Assembly: GCA_015039365.1 (NCBI GenBank) | Contig: WION01000002.1 | Location: 1,426,001-1,490,000 of the forward strand | DNA from: Amanita rubescens | Taxonomy: Eukaryota; Basidiomycota; Agaricomycetes; Agaricales; Amanitaceae | DNA: 64,000 bases | Direction of reading: 5' to 3' | In this document: piece by piece, positions 37,528 to 47,640 of the stretch | Numbering within the stretch: the stretch's first letter is position 1 | Layout: the number at the start of each line of letters is the position of its first letter | Made by a program: the position numbers and the translations under genes | Notes under the pieces: generated by a model | Databases searched by the model: none | What the model saw: the letters and a program-made list of their open reading frames with translations, nothing else | What the model was told of the DNA's origin: nothing

Positions 37528-37854
37528 AGGCCTTTTACGTGGCTCGCAGGTGGACGAGGCATGTATCCCGATCTGACGTTTATTTAGCTGGAGCACGACA
37601 TATTTATTTCAAGCCCACGCGGAATCGACACCCATCTACATTCTTTGTAGCACAGTTCCTTCTCCTTCTAGCACATACAACCCAGCACTTTTTATTATTG
37701 AACAACGAACAATTTAATCCGTCACTCGATTTGTTCATCCCTTACATAGTTGTTCTTGTAAAAGTACCTGGTCACCTCGCCAACCAGTACGCACGTGATT
37801 GACACGTACGAAAACACTTTGTAGGACGCGGTCATTGACGCTACTATCAGGAGT

Positions 37855-38269
37855 ATGAAGAGTTTTTCCTTGGTCATTCTCCTACCCCTGGCTGGGATTG
37901 CCTCGGCCCAGTTCCAGTTTTTCGATAGCATGTTCGGTCATCCCCAGCAACAACAACATCATCATCAGCAACGTACTGGCGCAGAGCAATACGCAGCCCT
38001 TGTGGATGAAGGTAAGTCGAAACCGCCAATAGCAGACTTGAATTCGCTGAAGACCGTATGTAATAGTTTCTTGTCCAGGATACCTTTGCCCGGTCACATT
38101 AGACTGTGTAGAGAATCCCACCTACTGTCCATGTCCAGACGAGGAGGATGTGAAATGCATCATTCCTGACATCGACAGCCACAGACCCGGAGACGGAACA
38201 GTGGTGTGCGTCCGTGGAGCGCATGGGTGCGCACAAGTAGACCGATTGCTACACACAAGAAAAATGTAA
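37855..38269 (+). CDS. LCL2: Lcl2-like secreted/ER protein
   Basis: Homologue of the yeast long-chronological-lifespan protein 2 family. Exons 37855-38011 and 38079-38269 give 115 residues. Seen: signal peptide (MKSFSLVILLPLAGIASA), FQFFDSMFG followed by a Gln/His-rich stretch, then the cysteine core GYLCPVTLDCVENPTYCPCP, VKCIIPD and VVCVRGAHGCAQVDRL. Cysteine spacing fits the family, whose role (ER-associated degradation in yeast) is poorly known. Length is typical. Confidence 0.88.
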
Positions 38270-38408
38270 CGATTGAAGTACGTATACAAACTACGATTGT
38301 CCGAAAGAACTTTGGGAATAACTCTCTCTCTCTCAAGCATTGACTACATGGATACGCCTGCAAATCACACCATCAATCACAATGGATACGTCCAGGATTA
38401 AAGAAGGC

Positions 38409-39013
38409 CTAGGATGTATATAATGGTTGACTGGTCTACGGCAAGAATGAGCATTAATTTATTAGTAGTATACCAATGAATACGTACCTTGGGCCTCCAA
38501 TCCTCAGGATCACCAGTCTCCTTTATGATCAAATGACCTTTGATCGCAAAGGCTTCCAACACGACTGTTTCAAACAATGCAAAGATGACTTGTGCTCTCT
38601 GACTACCAACTGAAGCCGGCAGCCCCATCTTCTTTACGTCCCCCAAATTATAGAATCGGTCGTTATTGGAAGCGAGGATGACGTTCGTGATAATGAATGC
38701 GACAAACCATACGATGCCGAACAGGTAAGCGCAGACAATGATGGTCGAGAAGTATGTCGGGTCTTTTGTCGTCCGTTTCTTCCGCTGACAGCACCAGGAC
38801 TGAGAGATGATACGCGACTGTCAGGAAAGACATGGTGGGGTTCATCCACATGGAGAGGTAGCCGAGGTCGAGCATTGAGAGAACGACTAGGAGCCATGAG
38901 AAAGTGAGCGAAATGATGGTTAAAATGAATAGAGGGAGCGGTAGAGGAAGATTAGATCGAGGAGGTGGTGGTGGAGGTGGGTTGTTTGTGACTGGATAGA
39001 TTGCGACAGGCAT
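38409..39013 (-). CDS. hypothetical four-span membrane protein (one apparent +1 frame slip)
   Basis: Not recognised. Exons 39013-38488 and 38435-38409 give about 183 residues once an extra base near 38758 is skipped. Layout: a proline-rich cytosolic start ([18 protein letters not shown]), membrane segments LFILTIISLTFSWLLVVLSM, SFLTVAYHLSVLVLS, TYFSTIIVCAYLFGIVWFVA/FIITNVIL and VIFALFETVVLEAFAI, then a short tail with WRPK. The tetraspan layout resembles MARVEL-like fungal proteins, without a recognised signature. The upstream frame in the first half (SAEETDDKRP) and the downstream frame (TYFSTIIV) are both open, which supports a real gene with an indel. Confidence 0.6.
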
Positions 39014-40406
39014 TGGAGGGGGGCAGCCTTCCAAGTGTCCAGCACTAATAGTTATGGCAGTGACCAGCACTAGCAGAGATGCAGTGCGTCACTTGATTTG
39101 ATTTTGATTTGATGCGTTTCACCCCTGCCATGACAACACGACCCTTCCTAACATCCTATTAGTATACCGTGGAACTGGTGCCAGGTACGACCGCCAGTAC
39201 TGCTTAAACCGAGTAAACCCCTCGCGCGGCGGCGTATGTATCTCGGGATGATCGAAAGTCACTCAGAGCTACCCAGAATCTCGAGCACAGCCCCACCTAT
39301 TGAACGACAGCAACTTCGACGCCTTGTCAAAGGATATTTATGAGCACAGTATGGAAAAGCTTTCTTCTACCCGGTTCAATGCGTTGCACTGTGTAGTGAA
39401 GCTGGTGTTCGATTATTTCGTCATTTTCAGGCCATCTGGAAGATTACTACTAAACGGCCGCAGAGTGCTAATATGGTCGTCACCGTCCTACCAGAATTCA
39501 ATTCCCAAGAAGGGATACGAATCACTAATACCACCACTGGAGGTGAGAAGTATTATTGAGACGTTGATAAAACCGAAGGTGAAGTTTCTTCTGTCTCTGA
39601 ATCGACTTCAATGGTTTATAGGTAACTTCTATCGGAAAATATTCCGTTAGCCAAGCTTTAGCATTGAGCAGTTCCTCCGATCCTCGAATAAGATCTCTTA
39701 TGTGAACTTGTCATTTGTGCTCAGATTTGAAGTGATGCGCTTTATGCTAGCAGATGGTGTAACGTGGCATTCTCGTGGGCAAGGGGACAAGACATCGTGC
39801 TATTACTCATCGGAAGAGGTGCTCCCAATGTACGAAAACAGCACTCCGAACCTTGCTCTTGATGAGAGCGGGTGAGTTCTTAAATACAGAAGGTGTTTGT
39901 CCGTTTGCTTAATTAAAACACTTCTGTAGTTGTGTCCGTCCACGGACCAAAAACGTTATACCCTTTGTCTCCGTATACAAGGCGACAGGTTTATTATCAA
40001 ATGGTAGGAGATCTCAGAATACAGTTTTACGTGGTAGTGATTATAAGTTTTGTATCACGTTATGATGCCGGAAACTCGTTTGCATCTGTTCGGCACCCAG
40101 TTAGTATCGAAGACGAAGTTTAAATGTGTTTTTTTGACGCGCGACCCCGTTTATTCGGATTCCCACCTGGGAATACGGGATTTGTCCCAACCTACTTTAC
40201 GGCGAGGTATATGATAAGAATCTCTTGCCGTGGCAAGCTCCACATCGCTTGTGATGGCTATCTCCCCACCATGATGAGCTGTTCCTATTGGCCAGGCAAA
40301 GCTCACTAGCACGACAAAGTCAGCGCGGATGTGTCAACTCGTTAAACGTACATAAACGTGCAGATGAGTGTCTCCGAGGCAATTTCTCGTCCTATCATAG
40401 CCATCT
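39014..40406. other. gap with an uncertain spliced locus
   Basis: 1.4 kb. The first 280 bp look intergenic. From about 39430 to 40114 on the plus strand there are protein-like pieces separated by good splice sites: 39431-39541 (AIWKITTKRPQSANMVVTVL, then GTGAGA), about 39621-39702 (TSIGKYSVSQALALSSSSDP), 39725-39870 (MLADGVTWHSRGQGDKTSCY, then GTGAGT) and 39929-40114 (CVRPRTKNVIPFVSVYKATG, ending in a stop). I could not name the product or join all pieces in frame. It may be a lineage-specific or decaying gene. Confidence 0.3.
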
Positions 40407-41364
40407 ATGACGTACTTGATATCCTTAACTCTGTTTGCCGCGTTGCCAGGCGCTCTAGGATTTCTCGAATGCCCCGGAGACTCGGCGTCGTTTATATCGA
40501 ATGTTACAAACGCCTTTGAGGAGGCGCAAATCGTACCCGATGTCCTAACATCGTTTGATCCGTCCGCTATCCTGAATGTCACGTTCCCTGTATCTGGCAT
40601 TCTTCCAGGCGAACTTGTACCATTGTCAGGTGAGCTCTTCCTGTTCTTTTTATTTTGTTCCGTTGACTCTCGGTGTTTAGAAACGTCGAACGAACCCCAG
40701 TTTTCATTGTGTGGCAATGATGCAGCGCTTGCTAACCAAACGTTTGTATTGGCGATGGTTGATCCAGACGCGCGAACGAACGTATCGGTCGCCCAGGGTC
40801 GACATTTCCTCGGAGGAGGGTTCGTGTTCAGAAACGACCACAGCAACAAGTTAGTCAATACAACACCTGCTTTGTCCGATTATGTTGGCCCTGAACCCCT
40901 TGCAGGGCAAAGCCCACATCGGTATATCGATTTTTCTTCACCTAATTTCACCTAAGCAAGCGCCTAGATATGTTATCGTCGCTTACATTCAACCGCCTAA
41001 CTTTGAGAAGATTGCCCCTAGTTTCGTTAACGAATCTACATCCAGACTCTATTTTAACCTTTCGAATTTCGAAGAGGAGGTCCATTTAGGAAACCCAATA
41101 GCTGGCAATTTCTTCTATGCGGCCAACACCACGGTGACTACCACGGCTTCGTCCATGTCAGCATCCTTTGTCAATGTCGGAGCTGTATATTCACTGACTC
41201 ACTCTATCCCCAGGACGTCTTCGTCCTCTACATCAACGAGCGCAACACCCTCAAGCATCTCGACTACCAATTCGGCCCAAACGGCGAAATTCAACTGGTT
41301 CCCGACTATTGCTCTTTTGCTAGTTCTGAGAGCACGTACAGTACCGTACTATTTTAATTTATAA
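40407..41364 (+). CDS. secreted PEBP-like (phosphatidylethanolamine-binding) protein with Ser/Thr-rich C-terminus
   Basis: Exons 40407-40629, 40681-40921 and 40968-41364 give 286 residues. Seen: signal peptide (MTYLISLTLFAALPGALG), the PEBP fold with FVLAMVDPDARTN (the conserved Asp-Pro-Asp ligand loop), GRHFLGGGFVF, YVGPEPLAGQSPHRYVIVAY (the family Pro-X2-Gly-X-His-Arg-Tyr element), then a Ser/Thr-rich linker and a hydrophobic C-terminal stretch (FNWFPTIALLLVL) that may be a GPI signal. Five or more N-glycosylation sequons are present. Function of such extracellular fungal PEBPs is not known; ligand binding is inferred from the fold. Confidence 0.85.
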
Positions 41365-41420
41365 GTTGCCTGTTATGCGCCACCGTAAACATTGTCAAAC
41401 AAACTTTACCTACTCCCACC

Positions 41421-41897
41421 ATGGCCTTCAGACCTGCTGTAAGCCGTTCATCTTCATGATGAGTTATAGATTTACTCGGTTGGACTTGATAGGCTAAGCT
41501 TCCGCCTGGTGCTAACAGGATTCTTTTTGTCAAGAATCTGAACTATTCAATCACTGGAGACGATTTGTATGACTTAGTTCGGTCGATATGGTAGCATACG
41601 TCAATTGCGAATAGGGAATGAGCCCAAAACAAAAGGCACGGCTTTCGTTGTTTTTGAGGACGTCATGGATGTGAGAGTGTTTATGTATTGCCCTACAGGC
41701 CGTGTCATGACGTCTTCTTTTAGGCGAAGAATGCACTTGATCATTTGAACGGTTTCCACCTTCAGGAGCGTTATATCGTTGTACTGTACCACATGCCTGC
41801 CAAGCAAGACGCCGCAGCGCAAAAAGCTGACATAGCGAAGCGAGAAGAAGAATTGGCTCAGTTGAAGAAGAAGCATGGCATTGGAGACGAATTATAA
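41421..41897 (+). CDS. SF3B6: U2 snRNP SF3b subunit p14 (SF3B6), one apparent +1 frame slip
   Basis: Small RRM protein of the SF3b complex that lies at the branch-point adenosine. Exons 41421-41438, 41493-41670 and 41724-41897 give 122 residues, the usual size. Seen: [11 protein letters not shown] (RNP2), [31 protein letters not shown] (RNP1) and the C-terminal helix with [20 protein letters not shown] and [11 protein letters not shown]. One extra base at 41577 between Asp-Leu and Phe-Gly must be skipped; everything on both sides matches the family. First exon is only 18 nt of coding sequence. Confidence 0.93.
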
Positions 41898-44046
41898 ATG
41901 TGAGAGACATGTATTTTTACCAGATCAAACCTCTTGAATTATGCCCTGTAGAATCACTCAAAGCAGCAGCAGGCAAGCAGTTCGAGGATATCGATCTTAT
42001 GTAGATCGGTCGTACGCAGAATGTATGCGCTTCTTTTGTCATAATCCCCCAAAATGACCATGGACCTTTTTTGCATTGCGTGTAGTTTTAGGTTATTACT
42101 AATATAATATCATGATAGTCATGCGAAACCAACAAACGCCTCTACTACTTTTTGTTGATGATGCACTGCGGGCACAGTTTGTCCAGATGGGGAGAATACT
42201 GTTCTGGGAAACAGTCGGCTTTGAATTGTCAGTTTTTCGCGATGCCTTTTTACGGGTAAAATGAACCTCACTATTGCCAACATGTGGCTGTGCACATTGG
42301 AGGAGCACATTCCTTGGGATGCGCAGGACTAAACTTGCATGTGGCAGAGCTACATTTTATCTGTCATCTCGAGCGTTAGGCTATTTCCGGGCTGATTGCC
42401 AGCACACGCACTTCTTCATCAGGCTACAGGAATGGTGAGATTATTTTTCTCGATACCTGAAAAACCATAACCATACCAGATTAACTGCGTGCCCGCATCT
42501 AAAACACAAGAGATCAATAATCTTCTTTACAATAGAAGATCATTACTTACCGCTTATATAGGTTGCGTACTCTATCCGCGAATATGTCAACGAACGGTAA
42601 TAAAAGTGCGTCTAGGACTCACCGTCGCCATGTACACATTCTGGGAAAAGAGCTAGAGTGAGTTAGGGAGTCTGGCATTGGTTATGTGCCAAATATATAG
42701 TCTCGAAAACTTCGACATTCATACAACTCGCACGACCACTAGCGTCCACGCAAAACGCGATCATTAACAGGACAAGATTAGAGGTACGTTACCGAGATCG
42801 GAGAGCAGTGAGGCGATTACCTATCCGGGCTTTATTTGAACTTCAGGGACTCCTCATGAGGGAAGAAAAGTTCGAGTTTGCACGACTTGGTACCGTATTC
42901 TATGAAGACTTTTCCCGAGAACTGCCGTCTCCAATGTCTCGAGTTCACACCCGAGGATAGCCAACGCCTCGGTCATTCTATAGATACCAGGTCAAAAGCT
43001 AATCAATCCCGCGCCCAATGGTCGCCCGGTACAAAAAAGGACTACCTGGAGAAGTCACCCCGTCCACGCGTCTCACCGACATTGGAGGCGGTAGATCGTC
43101 GCTTACGATGAGTTGCCTTCTTGAGAAACTCGTTGACTTAATGAAGGCTCGAGTCAACCACGAGTTAAGATTCCGCGTTACGAAACGACAGATCAGATCT
43201 TTCCTCACACATCGATGTCACGAAGATGTGGGTCCTGACACGCGTGTCATGATGGACGGTGACCAGTGATATTGATACGTACAACAACGGTCACGCTCCA
43301 TTCATAAACGTGCTGAACGCACGGATTGGGGAACAAGTTGACATTAGTGGCTGGGGAAGCAGCTGTTTGCCGCATGGTTTTCCGCTGGACTTGTGTGAAT
43401 TATTGACGGAGATCCAGCAGTCGTGAATCCATGCCTAATCCCGCGATTACGCGGGCCCCGTTCATAAGGGCATCCAGGGAACCGGGAAACCTGAACGCGT
43501 CTTTGAGGGCACGATGAGGCGAGGAAAGTTTATCTCCCAGTAAATCACCTGTACACAGCAGAGCGATATCGATACCGCTCACCCTGACAGTGTGCGCTGT
43601 TCAGTAGTAGTATCGATATCAACATTGATATCCAACTGTCAACTAATTGTCGCTTCTTCATCAAGGGCTAATGCCGACCCCGTTCACGATGAATCGATCT
43701 GAGGCACCTTCGTTTCGTCTCCGCCTAATTCAAGCTTGTGCGAAAATGAACAAGTATTAACTAACCATGCTAGCGCTAGTACTTTATCGGTTTCGGGTCC
43801 TAGAAGTAATCTCCAGGTGCCGCCATTCTCGGCGGTGCATTTTGGATGCCAGACGGAAACAATAAACCCTGAGTACTGGGCACGTCACACGCTTCTAGAA
43901 AGCAGTTCACGGATTCACCGATGTGATTTGGCCGATAGTCAAAAAGATACCCTGAACAGGACTGATACTACGGAAAATATAACACGGCAATACAGTAAAT
44001 ATAATCTACAAAAGCAATAATCGTATGATGTCCGATGGCAACATCC
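41898..44046. other. large gap with unassigned coding-like fragments
   Basis: 2.1 kb between SF3B6 and FAL1 (convergent). Fragments with coding appearance: plus 43266-43428 (DIDTYNNGHAPFINVLNARI, ISGWGSSCLPHGFPLDLC, stop) and, overlapping on the minus strand, 43582-43400 (IDIALLCTGDLLGDKLSSPH, DAFRFPGSLDALMNGARVIA). Also plus 42860-43110, open but unremarkable. No family recognised and no full gene could be built; may be a relic or lineage-specific locus. The rest shows nothing. Confidence 0.3.
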
Positions 44047-45655
44047 TCAAATAAGTTCCGCCGCATTCACTGGCATTTCGTCCTGATTAAAAAGAAGTCA
44101 GCATCTAAAATGAATCGAGTAGGGTAAAGGACTCACAATTTGTGTACTGTAGAATTGCTCTGTGATAGGGTAAGTATGATGGCAAATATTCTCACAGGTG
44201 TTACTCACCAATGTCGCGCAGAATCCGAACATCATCAACAGTGACAAACTTTGTAATCCAGGTTAGCAAACGAATGTCTCATCCAATAAACAACTTACGT
44301 TAATGGCTACACCTTTTCGACCAAAGCGACCCGAGCGTCCGATACGGTGAATATAGTTTTCTCGATTCCTGTACATAAGTAAATGAATCAGCACGTTATC
44401 AATAATAGACAATGGACCAGCGTACGCGGGTAGGTCATAATTAATAACCAGGGAAACTTGCTGGACATCAATTCCTCGTGCCCAAACGTCCGTTGTTATG
44501 AGCACACGCCTAAACCCTTGTGGATTAATCTCCAGAATGTTATTCGGCAGCCGAAACTTACGAGGTCCCGCTCCTAAATTCTGCCATAATAGCATCACGT
44601 TCTTTCTGAACCATTTCACCATGCATTGATGAAACGGTAAAATTGGAAGCCCGCATTTTTTCGGTTAACCAATCTACCTATAAATAGAGATCAGTCAGTG
44701 TCTCTTAACGTGGATGAGACTTATGACCAACTTTTCTGCGTGTGTTGCAGAAGATAACGGCTTGCGTGATAGTAAGCGTGTCATAAAGATCGCAAAGTGT
44801 ATCGAACTTCCAATCCTCTTTCTCCACGGCAACGAAAAATTGTTTGATACCCTCAAGGGTCAACTCGTCACGTTTGACAAGTATGCGGATAGGGTCGGTC
44901 ATGAATTTTGTCGTCATTTCTAGAACATCATAAGGCAAAGTAGCACTTAGGAGTACCACTTGGGTTGCTGGGGGTAGATATCGATAAACATCATATATTT
45001 GGTCCTTGAAACCCTTATTCAGCAGCTCGTCTGCCTCGTCAAGAACAAGCATTTTGATGTTCCGTGTACGAAGGCATCTCCGTCTGATCATGTCAAACAC
45101 GCGACCTGGTGTGCCCGAAACGACGTGTTGACCATATTCCAACTTCCTAATGTCTTCGCCAATGGATGTTCCGCCAATGCAGGCATGGCATTGGACATTC
45201 ATATAATCACCCAGGGCAAGCACGACGGACTGAATTTGAGTTGCAAGCTCACGTGTTGGTGACAGAACCAACGCCTGCGTCTCGCGTACTGTGACGTCGA
45301 TGGATTGAAGGATAGAGATTGAGAAAGTCGCCGTTTTACCAGTCCCTGACTGAGCCTGAGCGATCACATCACGGCCTTGCGTAATGGGCAGAATGGCACG
45401 CTGCTGGATTGCCGAGGGTTTTTCAAAGTCTATGACGCGTTCTGAGAATATAATTGACAGAAGGGAGAGGGAATGCCTCACTGTATGCATATATTCCGCG
45501 TAGGAGATCTTCCTTGAGGCCGAGGTCGTCGAAAGTAGAAATTACTGATACAGCTTCCGAGGATTCAAAAACAAGTTTCTGGAATGGTAGGGTCAGAAAA
45601 TGATAGAAGACAAAGAGAAAAGGCTCACTTCGTCACCAGGATTGATTCCGGACAT
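44047..45655 (-). CDS. FAL1: DEAD-box RNA helicase eIF4A-III/Fal1
   Basis: ATP-dependent RNA helicase of the exon-junction-complex/eIF4A3 group (yeast Fal1 acts in 18S rRNA maturation). Nine exons (45655-45629, 45578-45482, 45429-44728, 44673-44562, 44509-44426, 44368-44299, 44248-44209, 44159-44137, 44082-44047) give 396 residues with no frame defect. Seen: [14 protein letters not shown] (Q motif), AQSGTGKT (motif I), [22 protein letters not shown] (DEAD), LLSATLP (SAT), [36 protein letters not shown] and the C-terminus [12 protein letters not shown] that marks eIF4A3 rather than eIF4A1. The intron ending at 45430 was placed to restore Asn-Phe-Glu-Lys-Pro. It is divergent from SF3A3. Confidence 0.97.
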
Positions 45656-45706
45656 TTTTTGAGGTGAGTGTTGAAACGAGAGCTGAGTTTGAAAATAAAC
45701 TGAGCC
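45656..45706. promoter_or_regulatory. 51-bp divergent promoter between FAL1 and SF3A3
   Basis: Only 51 bp separate the two start codons, too short for two ordinary promoters with 5' leaders. Both transcripts must start here or within each other's coding region. The stretch is rich in GA/TG with no clear TATA element. Confidence 0.55.
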
Positions 45707-47567
45707 ATGGACTCCATCATCGAGGTCCAGCGCCAGACCCACGAAGAAATCGAGCTCCTCGAAACTGCTCTCTACACCCTGCTTTCTAGACACCAGTCAT
45801 CCCATGACCGCAAGCTGCAGGCAGAACACAGGGCTGCGCAGATACTTGAACGTATATTTGCCAGGGTCAGCTCGGTGAGCAACGTCTACGATGATCACAC
45901 CTCCAGAAAAGCGGAACTCGATCTCCTCTCGGCCAATGCGCAGCAGAACGACTTGTCAGAGTTCTATTCGCGGTTGGTGAAAATTCAGGAACACCACACC
46001 AAATACCCTGATTCTGTACCAGGAGGATTCGACCTTGAGATTGCCGCTTTTGTTGACGAACCAGATCAAGAAGCAGGTGACGAGGACTTTGAGGAGGAAG
46101 ACCGTAAGCTTCTTTCTCTTTGCCATATCATCCAGCTTTATTCTTTGCAGCTGTTTCCTTACTTTTTTCGGGCGAGGAATCATATGGAAAGTATCTTGAC
46201 CTCTATGCCCAACATACTGCGTACTGCAATCTGAAGAACATTGGAAAGCGTCCGGGATATTTGCAGTACCTTGATATCTTGATGAACGCACAGAACACCC
46301 CTCTTCATTCGGATTTGTCCAGAGAGACTCGCACGACTAAAGAGTTTGAAGCGTACGTCTTGCGTAGTGCCAGAGTTATCCATAGTTAACGCGCGTACAC
46401 AGCTACTTGAAGGGTTTGTACACTTATTTATTCTCATTTGTCAAGCGAACGCAACCTTTGGTCGACGTTAACGCGCAAGAGCAAGCGGCCGAAGAGGAAT
46501 TTGAGAAGAAGTGGGACGCAAAGGAAATAATAGGATGGGATGAACCTAGCATTGACAAGCCACAGTCAAATGGCAGCGAAAGCGGGATCTGGTGTTCAGC
46601 ATGTGCGTTGACCGTTGCATATATGTACTGTTTTTTTTACCAACACCATATCAGGTCAGAAGCTATATTCAAAGCAGACCGTCTATGATGCCCACTTGAC
46701 GTCCAAAAAGCATGTTAAAGCTGCTGCAAAACAAAACTCGGAAGCACCGTCCAACCAGAACGGAGTTGCACAGGCACCTGTCACTAACTCAGCAAATCAT
46801 TCAGCTCGGACATTCCGCATCCGCAGCTGCGCCCGTTATACTACTCTTGCAACTAGATTACTTGAATCTCTAATTCCGACCCTTAATGAGACCAAATCAA
46901 ATGTAGAGCGACGCTTTTCTCTTACGGCACGCGAGCGAGAGCAAGAGCTATTGGAACAAGCCCATCCTCCGCCAACACCCGTCAATACGACAGATGGCGC
47001 TCCAGAGGAAGAAAAAGAGGAAGAACGGATTTACAATCCCCTCAAACTACCCCTTGGCTGGGACGGAAAACCTATACCTTACTGGTTATACAAGTTACAC
47101 GGTCTTGGCGTGGAATACAAGTGTGAAATATGTTCAGATTATGTTTATATGGGAAGGTGAGTTACGCGTTACTTGGCTTTATTACCATCGTTCACACCCT
47201 TGATTTTTAGGAAAAACTTTGATCGCCATTTCCAGGTATGTATGCTCCGGCAATTAATACGCGATCAAAACGATGTTTAACCCCAACTAGGAATCGAGGC
47301 ATGCATTTGGAATGCGTGCTTTGGGTCTTCCCAACACTAAACATTTCCATGAAATCACCCGCATTGAGGATGCGCTTTCTCGTAAGTCATTATTCACCGG
47401 TCTCTCCCTCAGGATGACACTGACTTTTGGTAGTTGCTGAGAAGCTCAAACAAGAGGGACGTCATGAAATATTTGAACAGGAGACCATGGAGGAGCTCGA
47501 GGATGATGAGGGTAATGTGTACAACCGGAAGACATATGAAGACCTCAAGAAACAGGGTTTGATATGA
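45707..47567 (+). CDS. SF3A3: splicing factor 3a subunit 3 (SF3A3/Prp9)
   Basis: U2 snRNP protein of the SF3a complex needed for prespliceosome formation. Exons 45707-46103, 46151-46352, 46403-46602, 46655-47156, 47211-47235 (25 nt), 47291-47381 and 47434-47567 give 516 residues. Seen: N-terminal helices, the [15 protein letters not shown] segment, [13 protein letters not shown], a first C2H2-like finger ([20 protein letters not shown]), a middle coiled region, [20 protein letters not shown] with the second zinc finger [19 protein letters not shown], and the family end [17 protein letters not shown]...[10 protein letters not shown]. The tiny exon 47211-47235 encodes part of the second zinc finger. 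Confidence 0.95.
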
Positions 47568-47640
47568 TGTATTGCTTATCTACTATATTAATCCAGTCCT
47601 TCCTAATGAAATGGACGAATTGTTAGACGGTAACTCGTCG

